Assembly (NCBI GenBank): GCA_024636595.1
Contig: JAGXGT010000078.1
Span: forward strand, 1 to 6,767
Direction of reading: 5' to 3'
DNA from: Sphingomonadales bacterium
GTDB lineage: Bacteria; Pseudomonadota; Alphaproteobacteria; Sphingomonadales; Sphingomonadaceae
Length of the DNA: 6,767 nucleotides
The translations under genes were made by a program, and so were the position numbers. Shown piece after piece: positions 1-5,236 of the stretch. The notes under the pieces are model-generated. The model ran no database searches, was not told the origin of the DNA, and saw nothing but the letters and a program-made list of their open reading frames with translations. How positions within the stretch are numbered: position 1 is the first letter of the stretch; every line of letters begins with the position of its first letter.

Positions 1-78
1 ATAGCGCTGGTCGACGGACGTACGGTAGTGGGGAGCCGGCGGTATCGCGCGCAGTTAAGCGAACGCAAACCCGCCTAG
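1..78 (+). CDS. C-terminal end of a probable LytTR-family DNA-binding regulator (partial)
   Basis: Frame 1 is open from the window edge to a TAG at 76-78, giving 25 residues that include LVDGRTVVGSRRYRAQLSER. The pattern of a short strand with 'DGR', then 'SRRYR..L..R' just before the stop, matches how LytTR DNA-binding domains of alphaproteobacterial response regulators usually end ('vSRRY...L...L'). In that family the domain binds DNA through a mostly beta fold. The start and any receiver or membrane domain lie outside the window, so the full architecture cannot be seen. The call rests on a short tail only, and chance similarity is possible. A hairpin at 106-135 could mark the end of its transcript. 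Confidence 0.5.
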   Translation: MALVDGRTVVGSRRYRAQLSERKPA

Positions 79-105
79 CTGCAGCCGTAATTCCAGTCTC
101 GGTCA

Positions 106-135
106 GGAAATTGGTGCACTGTCACCGTAATTTCC
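106..135. repeat. Imperfect hairpin downstream of the partial regulator gene
   Basis: GGAAATT (106-112) pairs with AATTTCC (129-135) and GGTG (113-116) with CACC (123-126). This leaves a 6-nt loop and a 2-nt bulge (127-128). A TTT run follows at 138-140 after AG. It lies 28 nt past the TAG at 78 and could be a weak terminator, but the stem is AT-rich at its base and there is no proper U-tract. The right arm lies in the second copy of a short direct repeat: CCGTAATTCCAGT at 85-97 and CCGTAATTTCCAGT at 125-138. Confidence 0.3.
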
Positions 136-301
136 AGTTTACTAAATGCACTAATCCCCATTCATCCATGACAACTTTTGCCAACGCGCTTCGCTTTGCC
201 AATGATTCTGTACCATCTCGCAAAAACCGCTGTCCTACAACCCACCCAATCGCTTATCATCTCGAATGGTCCAGCGGCAGATTCGCTACAGGCGCAGGAC
301 A

Positions 302-313
302 GGCTCTTTGACA
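302..313 (+). other. boxA-like sequence
   Basis: GGCTCTTTGACA differs from the E. coli rrn boxA antitermination element TGCTCTTTAACA at two positions. Many bacteria carry the variant with G at the ninth position. No 16S rRNA start, boxC or rRNA-type leader follows within the next few hundred bases, so this is either a chance match, a relic of an rRNA leader, or an element acting on another transcript. TTGACA at 308-313 also equals a sigma70 -35 hexamer, but I see no acceptable -10 at 16-18 nt spacing. Confidence 0.2.
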
Positions 314-379
314 ATTGGGAACAGATCGCGGCGCTGGCGGCTGTCCGCATGATATGACCGAACCGCTTTGGGAGGAAAT

Positions 380-517
380 TTGAAAGATTACACTAGGCGC
401 CCGGCGGGTGCTCCGAAAAATCTGGAAATCCGCGGCTTTTGGGCAAAGGTCACGGAAAATAAAACAGACGTCTGTTGTAAAGTCTTCATCTCGGCAAAGC
501 AGGGCGGCACGCGCTGA
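380..517 (+). CDS. Doubtful small ORF, 45 aa
   Basis: A GGAGGA (371-376) precedes TTG at 380, which opens a 45-codon frame ending in TGA at 515-517. The product begins KDYTRRPAGAPKNLEIRGFW after the start residue and ends in AKQGGTR. It has no membrane segment or known motif, and I do not recognise it. In favour are the strong purine-rich SD and a plausible residue mix. Against are the TTG start, the short 4-nt SD spacing, and the fact that the 14-bp palindrome at 463-476 lies inside the frame. It may be a leader peptide, a remnant or chance. Confidence 0.15.
   Translation: MKDYTRRPAGAPKNLEIRGFWAKVTENKTDVCCKVFISAKQGGTR
463..476. promoter_or_regulatory. Perfect 14-bp palindrome, candidate repressor operator
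   Basis: AACAGACGTCTGTT is exactly self-complementary over 14 bp, an unlikely run by chance in a region this size. Its form, a compact AT-flanked palindrome centred on ACGT, is the shape bound by many dimeric repressors, TetR-type ones among them. It lies 193 bp upstream of the ATG of the acyl-CoA synthetase gene at 670, the only convincing gene start nearby. Fatty-acid and acyl-CoA ligase genes are often under TetR-family control. No regulator gene is in the window and I cannot place a clear promoter next to it, so the assignment is inference. Confidence 0.4.
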
Positions 518-533
518 TCATCGCGGCAAGACG

Positions 534-569
534 CTCTGGATTGCCGCGTCGCTGCGCTCCTCAATGACG
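534..569. repeat. Dispersed intergenic repeat, GGATTGCCGCGTCGCT type
   Basis: The stretch reads CTCTGGATTGCCGCGTCGCT followed by GCGCTCCTCAATGACG. I recognise this as a degenerate copy of a repeat common between genes in sphingomonads and related bacteria, whose fuller form ends in CTCGCAATGAC. The terminal ATTG (540-543) and CAAT (562-565) are the remains of its inverted ends, and two bases of the usual GCAAT side appear to be lost. Translated, such repeats yield spurious peptides of the 'ASLRSS.MT' kind. It supports reading 520-669 as noncoding. Confidence 0.5.
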
Positions 570-669
570 ATCATCCTTCGCGTCTTCGCGCGAGCAACAG
601 ACTGGCGAAAGCGTCAGGCTGCGAGCAAAGCCGTTGCATTTGCGCGCCAGATGCGGAATCACGCTTGCC

Positions 670-2235
670 ATGACAAATATAGACCCCAATCGCTATCTGG
701 AGCAGCCGTTCGGCCAGCTCGCGGATCTGATCAACGCCCATGCGGTCAACCAGCCCGACCGGATCGCGCTGGATGATGGCGAGGAGAATCTTAGTTGGGC
801 GGAGACCGCGGCGCTGGTCAACCGGATCGCTGCGCAGCTGCAGGAAGATGGCCTGCAAAAGGGGCAGGCGGTGGCGATCCTCGGGACGACTACGGTGCGC
901 TATGCGCTCGCCTATCTCGGCGCGATTGTCGCGGGCGGTTGTGCGGCACCGCTGACCACCTCGGCGACGCCGAAACAGCTGGCCAATATGATCGCGGACA
1001 GCGGCGCGATGCATCTGTTTATCGACAGCGCCAAGCGCGCCGAGCTGCTGGAGAGTGGAGAGAAATTGCCTGTGCTCAAACATGTGATGATGGACGCTGC
1101 GACCAATGATGCGCCGTTGATCCATGACTGGATGGCGGAAGAAGGCGCGACCCCTGTCGATCTGGGGGCCGGTCCGAAAGACCCTTATAATATCATCTAT
1201 TCCAGCGGCACCACCGGCACGCCCAAGGGCATTGTCCATAGCCGCCAGATGCGCTGGTATCATGCGGCGGTTGGCGAGGCGACCGGCTATGGCAAGCCGG
1301 GGCAGGTCACCCTGCTGTCGACGCCGCTCTATTCGAACACGACGCTGGCGCTGTTCACGCCGACTATAGCCTACGGCGGGACGCTGGTGCTGATGGGCAA
1401 GTTCGATTGCCAGCGTTGGCTGGAGCTGGCGCAGCAACATCGCGCCAGCCACACGATGCTGGTGCCGGTGCAATATCAGCGGCTGATGGATTTCGAGGGC
1501 TTTGATGATTATGATCTGAGCAGCCTGACCCACAAATATTGCACCAGCGCGCCTTTCTCGGCGGAGCTGAAAGCGGAAGTGCTCAAGCGCATGCCCGGCG
1601 GGCTGATCGAGATCTATTCGATGACCGAGGGCGGCGTGGTCTGTCTGTTGCTGGCCCACGAACATCCGGACAAATTGCACACGGTCGGCATCGCCTGGGG
1701 CGGCAGCGAAGTGATCACGGTGGACGAACAGCTCAACCGGTTGCCCGCTGGCGAAATGGGTGAACTGGTCGGACGCTCGCAGACGATGATGTCGGGCTAC
1801 AAGAACCAGCCGGAGAAGACCGAGGAAGCCAGCTGGTATGATGAAAATGGCGACCGCTGGCAGCGGATGGGCGATATCGGAAAGGTTGACGAGGATGGTT
1901 TCATTACGCTGATGGGCCGGACCAAGGACATGATCATCTCCGGCGGTTTCAATATTTATCCGCGCGATCTGGAGGAAGCGCTGACTGCGCAGCCGGGCGT
2001 TGCCGATGCGGCGGTGATCGGCGTTGCCTCGCGGCAATGGGGCGAAACGCCGGTCGGTTTTGTCGTTGCCGAGGCCGGGGTGACGCTCGATCTGGAGGCG
2101 CTGAAGGCCGCGACCAACGCGGATCTCGGCAAGACCCAGCGGCTGTCCGCGCTACGCCTGATCGAGGAACTGCCGCGCAGCCATATCGGCAAGATATTGA
2201 AAACCGAACTGCGGGCGATAGTCGAGGCAAGTTAG
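670..2235 (+). CDS. AMP-forming acyl-CoA synthetase / AMP-dependent ligase
   Basis: A 521-aa class I adenylate-forming enzyme. The family activates a carboxylic acid with ATP to an acyl-adenylate and then usually forms the CoA thioester in the cytosol. The core motifs are all present: P-loop YSSGTTGTPKG (177-187), YSMTEGG (316-322), the ribose-binding aspartate in MGDIG (D402), R417 in GRTKDMIISGGFNIYP (416-431), and the C-terminal catalytic lysine in PRSHIGKILK (K508). Length is normal for the family. No signal peptide is seen. I chose ATG 670 because the product then begins MTNIDPNRYLEQPF, like relatives; a TTG at 634 would add 12 unconvincing residues, and the SD is weak for both. The substrate cannot be told from sequence: a medium or long-chain fatty acid, or an aromatic acid, is possible. 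The gene lies 21 nt upstream of the ZIP-like gene, probably in the same transcript. Confidence 0.93.
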   Translation: MTNIDPNRYLEQPFGQLADLINAHAVNQPDRIALDDGEENLSWAETAALVNRIAAQLQEDGLQKGQAVAILGTTTVRYALAYLGAIVAGGCAAPLTTSATPKQLANMIADSGAMHLFIDSAKRAELLESGEKLPVLKHVMMDAATNDAPLIHDWMAEEGATPVDLGAGPKDPYNIIYSSGTTGTPKGIVHSRQMRWYHAAVGEATGYGKPGQVTLLSTPLYSNTTLALFTPTIAYGGTLVLMGKFDCQRWLELAQQHRASHTMLVPVQYQRLMDFEGFDDYDLSSLTHKYCTSAPFSAELKAEVLKRMPGGLIEIYSMTEGGVVCLLLAHEHPDKLHTVGIAWGGSEVITVDEQLNRLPAGEMGELVGRSQTMMSGYKNQPEKTEEASWYDENGDRWQRMGDIGKVDEDGFITLMGRTKDMIISGGFNIYPRDLEEALTAQPGVADAAVIGVASRQWGETPVGFVVAEAGVTLDLEALKAATNADLGKTQRLSALRLIEELPRSHIGKILKTELRAIVEAS

Positions 2236-2256
2236 TTTGCGGAGGGGTGTTATCGC

Positions 2257-2964
2257 ATGATGTGGATGACAATTCTTGTGGTGGCGGTGGTGTCGGGGGC
2301 GCTGATCGCGGGTGCTTTCTGGGGCATCTACGGCAAATTATCGAGCCAGACTGAGGGTTTTGTGATTGCCCTGGCCGGCGGCGCGCTGATTGTCTCGCTG
2401 GTCAGCGAGATGATCCAACCCGCCGTCGAGCAAAGCAATCTCTGGGTCGGGCTGGGGGCGGTGGCGGCCGGAGCGGTTGTGTTTTCCGTGGTCGATTACT
2501 GGATTGACGAAAAATGGGGTGCGGAAGGCGGCGGCGGCTTGCTCGCCGCGATCACGCTCGACGGGGTGCCGGAAAATCTGGCGCTCGGGGTTGCCCTGAT
2601 CGGCGCGGCACCGATTGAAGTCGCCGCGCTGGCCGGGTCGATCCTGCTGTCCAATCTGCCCGAAGCGGCGGGCGGCGCCAAGCAGATGGTTGGTGGCGGG
2701 CTATCGAAGGGCAAAGCGCTGGGTCTGTGGGCATTGACCGCGCTGATCTTGTCGGTCGCGGCGATTATCGGCAATATCGCGCTGGAAGGTGTGTCTCCCC
2801 ATCTGCTGGCCGCTACTCGCTGTTTTGCTGCCGGTGCGGTGGTTGCTTCGCTGGCGACCGAGGTGTTTCCCAAAGCCTATAAGGAGGACCATCATATGGC
2901 CGGGGTCGCGACCGCGATCGGCGTGATTCTGGCGGTCTTTCTCGGCGAGCTTGCCACGACCTGA
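2257..2964 (+). CDS. ZIP-fold membrane transporter with altered metal-site motifs
   Basis: A 235-aa inner-membrane protein with about eight hydrophobic segments (roughly 5-25, 34-55, 62-81, 94-115, 117-137, 154-175, 182-203, 213-233), the usual ZIP number. The two signature helices are recognisable: LDGVPENLALG (101-111) matches TM4 'HNxPEG..LG', and SNLPEAAGG (132-140) matches TM5 'HNxPEG'. The metal-binding histidines are replaced by Asp102 and Ser132, while P105/E106, N133 and P135/E136 are kept. ZIP proteins move Zn2+, Fe2+ or Mn2+ into the cytoplasm; the altered ligands leave substrate, and even transport, uncertain. ATGs at 2257, 2260 and 2266 compete; GGAGG (2241-2245) has 11-nt spacing to the first, the best of the three. 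The histidine-rich loop common in ZIPs is absent, apart from DHH at 211-213. Confidence 0.75.
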   Translation: MMWMTILVVAVVSGALIAGAFWGIYGKLSSQTEGFVIALAGGALIVSLVSEMIQPAVEQSNLWVGLGAVAAGAVVFSVVDYWIDEKWGAEGGGGLLAAITLDGVPENLALGVALIGAAPIEVAALAGSILLSNLPEAAGGAKQMVGGGLSKGKALGLWALTALILSVAAIIGNIALEGVSPHLLAATRCFAAGAVVASLATEVFPKAYKEDHHMAGVATAIGVILAVFLGELATT

Positions 2965-3039
2965 AAAAGGCCGGATTTTGACGCGACAAGAGACAAAGGC
3001 ACTGGACTCAAATCGGGCGGCCCACTAAGCGGCTAAGCC

Positions 3040-4611
3040 ATGTCCATAGCTCATGAAGAAACCATCCTGATCGTCGATTTCGGCTCTCAGGTCACGCAGC
3101 TTATTGCCCGCCGGGTCCGCGAAGCAGGCGTCTATTCGGAGATCGCTCCGTTCAACAGCGCCGAAGAGGCGTTTCACCGGCTGAAGCCGAAGGGTGTGAT
3201 CCTGTCCGGATCGCCGGCCAGCGTGCCGGACGAAGGCAGCCCGCGGGCGCCGGAGATCCTGTTTGAAAGCGGCCTGCCGATCCTCGGCATCTGCTATGGT
3301 CAACAGGTGATGACGCACCAGCTCGGCGGCGAGGTGCGGCCAGGGCACGAGACCGGCGAAGGCGGCGAATTTGGCCGCGCCTTTATCGAGATTTCCGGGG
3401 AATGCGTGCTGTTCGACGGCCTGTGGCAAGTCGGCGAGCGGCATCAGGTGTGGATGAGCCATGGCGACAAGGTCACCGAATTTGCGCCGGGTTTCCGGAT
3501 TGTCGCGACCACCGAAGGCGCGCCTTTCGCCCTGATCGCCAATGACGAGCGGCGCTATTATGGCACGCAGTTCCACCCTGAGGTTGTGCACACGCCCGAT
3601 GGCGGCAAGCTGATCGCCAATTTCGTCCGCCATGTCTGCGGCTGTGCCGGTGACTGGACGATGGCCGAATATAAAGATGCCAAAATCGCCGAGATCCGCG
3701 AGCAGGTCGGCGACAAGAAAGTCATTTGCGGCCTGTCCGGCGGCGTTGACAGTTCGGTGGCGGCGATCCTGATCCACGAAGCGATCGGCGATCAGCTGAC
3801 CTGCGTCTTTGTCGACCATGGCTTGCTGCGGATGAACGAGCGTGAGCAGGTCGAGACCCTGTTCCGCGACCATTATAATATCCCGCTGGTGGTCGTCGAC
3901 GCCGAAGCGCGCTTCATGGCCGGGCTTGCCGGAGAGACCGACCCGGAAAAAAAACGCAAATTTATCGGCGGCGAATTTATCGAAGTGTTCGACGAGGAAT
4001 CGGCCCGGGTTGGCGGCGCCGATTTCCTGGCGCAGGGCACGCTTTATCCCGATGTGATCGAGAGCGTTTCCTTTACTGGCGGACCAAGCGTCACCATCAA
4101 GTCGCACCATAATGTCGGCGGTCTGCCCGAGCGGATGAACATGAAGCTGGTCGAGCCGTTGCGCGAACTGTTCAAGGATGAGGTCCGTGATCTGGGGCGC
4201 GAACTGGGACTGAATGACCAATTTGTCGGCCGCCATCCGTTCCCGGGACCGGGTCTGGCGATCCGGATTCCCGGTGAAGTGACCAAGGAGCGTTGCGACA
4301 TCTTGCGCAAGGCCGACGCCATCTATCTCGAGGAAATCCGCAACGCCGGATTGTACGACGCGATCTGGCAGGCCTTTGCGGTGCTGCTCCCGGTCAAGAC
4401 GGTCGGCGTGATGGGCGACCAGCGCACCTATGACAATGTCTGCGGCCTGCGCGCCGTCACCAGCACCGACGGCATGACCGCCGACGTCTACCCCTTCGAC
4501 GCCAGCTTCCTGACCCGCGTATCGACGCGGATCGTCAACGAAGTGAAGGGCATCAACCGGGTGGTTTATGATTATACCAGCAAGCCGCCTGGGACTATTG
4601 AGTGGGAATAA
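3040..4611 (+). CDS. guaA: GMP synthase (glutamine-hydrolysing)
   Basis: This cytosolic enzyme of 523 aa makes GMP from XMP, ATP and glutamine, the last step of de novo guanine nucleotide synthesis. The class I glutamine amidotransferase domain (about 8-200) has its catalytic triad: Cys85 in GICYGQQ, and His179 and Glu181 in FHPEV. The ATP-pyrophosphatase domain (about 208-398) has the PP-loop SGGVDSS (233-239). The C-terminal dimerisation domain carries IKSHHNVGGLPERM, RHPFPGPGLAIR and the characteristic end GTIEWE. Length matches the roughly 525 aa of E. coli GuaA, and the N-terminal residues before ILIVDFGSQ are of normal number, so ATG 3040 is sound. No clear SD precedes it; the 9 bp before the ATG are GGCTAAGCC, a small palindrome. 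It follows the ZIP-like gene by 75 nt and ends in a strong hairpin. Confidence 0.98.
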   Translation: MSIAHEETILIVDFGSQVTQLIARRVREAGVYSEIAPFNSAEEAFHRLKPKGVILSGSPASVPDEGSPRAPEILFESGLPILGICYGQQVMTHQLGGEVRPGHETGEGGEFGRAFIEISGECVLFDGLWQVGERHQVWMSHGDKVTEFAPGFRIVATTEGAPFALIANDERRYYGTQFHPEVVHTPDGGKLIANFVRHVCGCAGDWTMAEYKDAKIAEIREQVGDKKVICGLSGGVDSSVAAILIHEAIGDQLTCVFVDHGLLRMNEREQVETLFRDHYNIPLVVVDAEARFMAGLAGETDPEKKRKFIGGEFIEVFDEESARVGGADFLAQGTLYPDVIESVSFTGGPSVTIKSHHNVGGLPERMNMKLVEPLRELFKDEVRDLGRELGLNDQFVGRHPFPGPGLAIRIPGEVTKERCDILRKADAIYLEEIRNAGLYDAIWQAFAVLLPVKTVGVMGDQRTYDNVCGLRAVTSTDGMTADVYPFDASFLTRVSTRIVNEVKGINRVVYDYTSKPPGTIEWE

Positions 4612-4650
4612 ATCGGACAAACAGCCGGGGGGCTGTTTGTCCGATTTATT
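4607..4650 (+). terminator. Perfect 20-bp hairpin, guaA terminator
   Basis: AATAAATCGGACAAACAGCC (4607-4626) and GGCTGTTTGTCCGATTTATT (4631-4650) are exact reverse complements around a GGGG loop. The left arm begins inside the last sense codon of guaA and contains its TAA (4609-4611). The GC-rich core is flanked by ATTTATT on the 3' side, so the U-rich tail is inside the stem and paired to the A-rich left flank. The element is nearly symmetric and could terminate transcripts from both strands, including any that come from the minus-strand gene at 4858-5094. Confidence 0.85.
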
Positions 4651-4715
4651 CGGCGACGTCAGGAGCCGCAAGTTGGAGAGCGATGGTCCTATTTACTCGG
4701 CGGCGTGAAGAGCGG
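4645..4715 (-). repeat. Two diverged copies of a C-terminal-tail-like sequence
   Basis: TTTATTCGGCGACGTCAGGAGC (4645-4666) and TTTACTCGGCGGCGTGAAGAGC (4692-4713) agree at 18 of 22 positions. Read on the minus strand, each ends an open stretch: LQLAAPDVAE then TAA for the first, and LVRLPALHAAE then TAA for the second. They could be remnants of the 3' ends of two related genes or of one duplicated gene whose bodies have been lost. The second frame is open for only about 25 codons before an upstream stop. I do not know the parent family. Confidence 0.35.
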
Positions 4716-4759
4716 GCAGCCGAACCAGGGGTAACGAACCCGGTATCGTGAGCGAGGCA

Positions 4760-4785
4760 GTCCTTCGACAGGCTCAGGACGAACG
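4760..4785. repeat. Dispersed repeat, CCTTCGACAGGCTCAGGA type
   Basis: The core CCTTCGACAGGCTCAGGA with flanking GT and CGAACG is a repeat found many times between genes in sphingomonads and other bacteria. Its translations are the familiar spurious peptides LRQAQDER on one strand and RPEPVEG or LSLSKD on the other, and all three occur here. The ends GTCCT and AGGAC are complementary. It marks this segment as noncoding and makes any open frame running through it unreliable. Confidence 0.7.
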
Positions 4786-4857
4786 TAGATTTTTTGCGGT
4801 TTTGCATTTTTGGCCCCGCTGCCACGGAAAAGGTCGGTCGACCGGCAACCGTCCCAA

Positions 4858-5094
4858 TCATTCGTCAAGTCCGCCTTCCGGCACAATTTTGTCGTTGCGC
4901 AGTCCCGCGCTTAGGCCCTCGGCCTTGCGCCCTGAAAAGAATTTGTGCTGTTCAGCCGTGCCGGATCGGGCGGCATCAAACAGACGGTCGATAGAGGTCT
5001 CCTGTTCTCCGGCGCCTAGCGAGCGAGTCATCAGCTCGGCCTCTCGGTCGATGGATTCCATGAGTTTATCTTCAATCGTCACCGTCTTTTTCAT
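4858..5094 (-). CDS. Small hypothetical protein, possibly ribbon-helix-helix/antitoxin-like
   Basis: A 78-aa frame on the minus strand, beginning MKKTVTIEDKLMESIDREAE. Its codon use resembles that of the neighbouring genes. The N-terminus (a short strand KKTVTIED, then a charged helix LMESIDREAELMTRS) resembles the DNA-binding strand and first helix of ribbon-helix-helix antitoxins, but the rest (SIDRLFDAARSGTAEQHKFF, then a Gly-rich acidic tail) is not diagnostic. There is no membrane segment or signal peptide. No SD is visible before the ATG. The gene is divergent from the MDR gene, with 142 bp between starts. An ATG overlaps its stop (4859-4861), but the frame it opens runs through a dispersed repeat and does not look like a toxin. 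Function unknown. Confidence 0.55.
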   Translation of the reverse strand: MKKTVTIEDKLMESIDREAELMTRSLGAGEQETSIDRLFDAARSGTAEQHKFFSGRKAEGLSAGLRNDKIVPEGGLDE

Positions 5095-5195
5095 GGTGTC
5101 AAAATGGCGTTAAGGTAGCCAATATTCAAGATGGCAGCATCGTCGCCGATAACATGATGCGGCAGTTGTTGACCACCCGTCGCCGCCATACTAAG

Positions 5196-5225
5196 CCTGA
5201 TTTTAATCGAACAATTAAAATCAGG
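5196..5225 (+). promoter_or_regulatory. Perfect 12-bp inverted repeat overlapping the SD of the MDR gene
   Basis: CCTGATTTTAAT (5196-5207) and ATTAAAATCAGG (5214-5225) are exact reverse complements around a 6-nt CGAACA loop. The last three bases of the right arm are part of the AGGAG SD (5223-5227) of the gene starting at 5237 (9-nt spacing). As RNA the hairpin would hold part of the SD; as DNA it would be an AT-rich operator with two 12-bp half-sites. It sits in the 142-bp divergent region, so a DNA-binding protein here could also affect the small minus-strand gene. Upstream promoter matches (TTGTTG 5166-5171, TACTAA 5189-5194, 17-nt spacer) are weak. Confidence 0.6.
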
Positions 5226-5236
5226 AGAGACCCGCC

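Larger units (their letters stand above)
79..669. other. Long intergenic stretch without a convincing gene
   Basis: This 591-bp stretch separates the partial regulator from the acyl-CoA synthetase. Open frames in it (for example 111-311 and 408-776 on +, 162-350 on -) read as low-quality sequence without family motifs, and the 408-776 frame runs through a dispersed repeat and into the ligase gene. Supported contents are the hairpin at 106-135, the boxA-like string at 302-313, the doubtful ORF at 380-517, the palindrome at 463-476 and the repeat at 534-569. No tRNA cloverleaf or rRNA sequence was seen. Promoters for the ligase gene presumably lie here but are not obvious. Confidence 0.6.

Noticed and set aside
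111..311. 66-codon + strand frame, and the opposing 162-350 frame
   Set aside because: No SD, no motif, and unlike coding sequence in composition; treated as noncoding.
571..2037. 488-codon open frame on the minus strand
   Set aside because: It mirrors the acyl-CoA synthetase gene, where all family motifs are on the + strand. Its composition (His, Arg and Gln rich) is that of an antisense shadow.
2978..3012. Possible guaA promoter with TTGACG (2978-2983) as -35
   Set aside because: No reasonable -10 hexamer lies at 16-18 nt spacing; a single hexamer match is not enough.
3025..4671. 548-codon open frame on the minus strand, longer than guaA itself
   Set aside because: It is antisense to the unmistakable guaA. 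It lacks any recognisable domain and is Asp/Arg/His/Gln-rich in the way antisense frames of GC-biased genes are.
4646..4861. 71-codon minus-strand frame whose ATG overlaps the stop of the 78-aa gene, as a toxin partner
   Set aside because: It includes the LSLSKD translation of a dispersed repeat and shows no toxin motif; the overlap is probably chance.
4748..5113. 121-codon + strand frame beginning MSEAVLRQAQDER
   Set aside because: It runs through the dispersed repeat and is antisense to the more gene-like 78-aa frame; its Ser/Arg/Pro-rich content has no family resemblance.
5137..5160. GCATC...GATGC inverted repeat in the divergent region
   Set aside because: Five-base arms separated by 14 nt are expected by chance.
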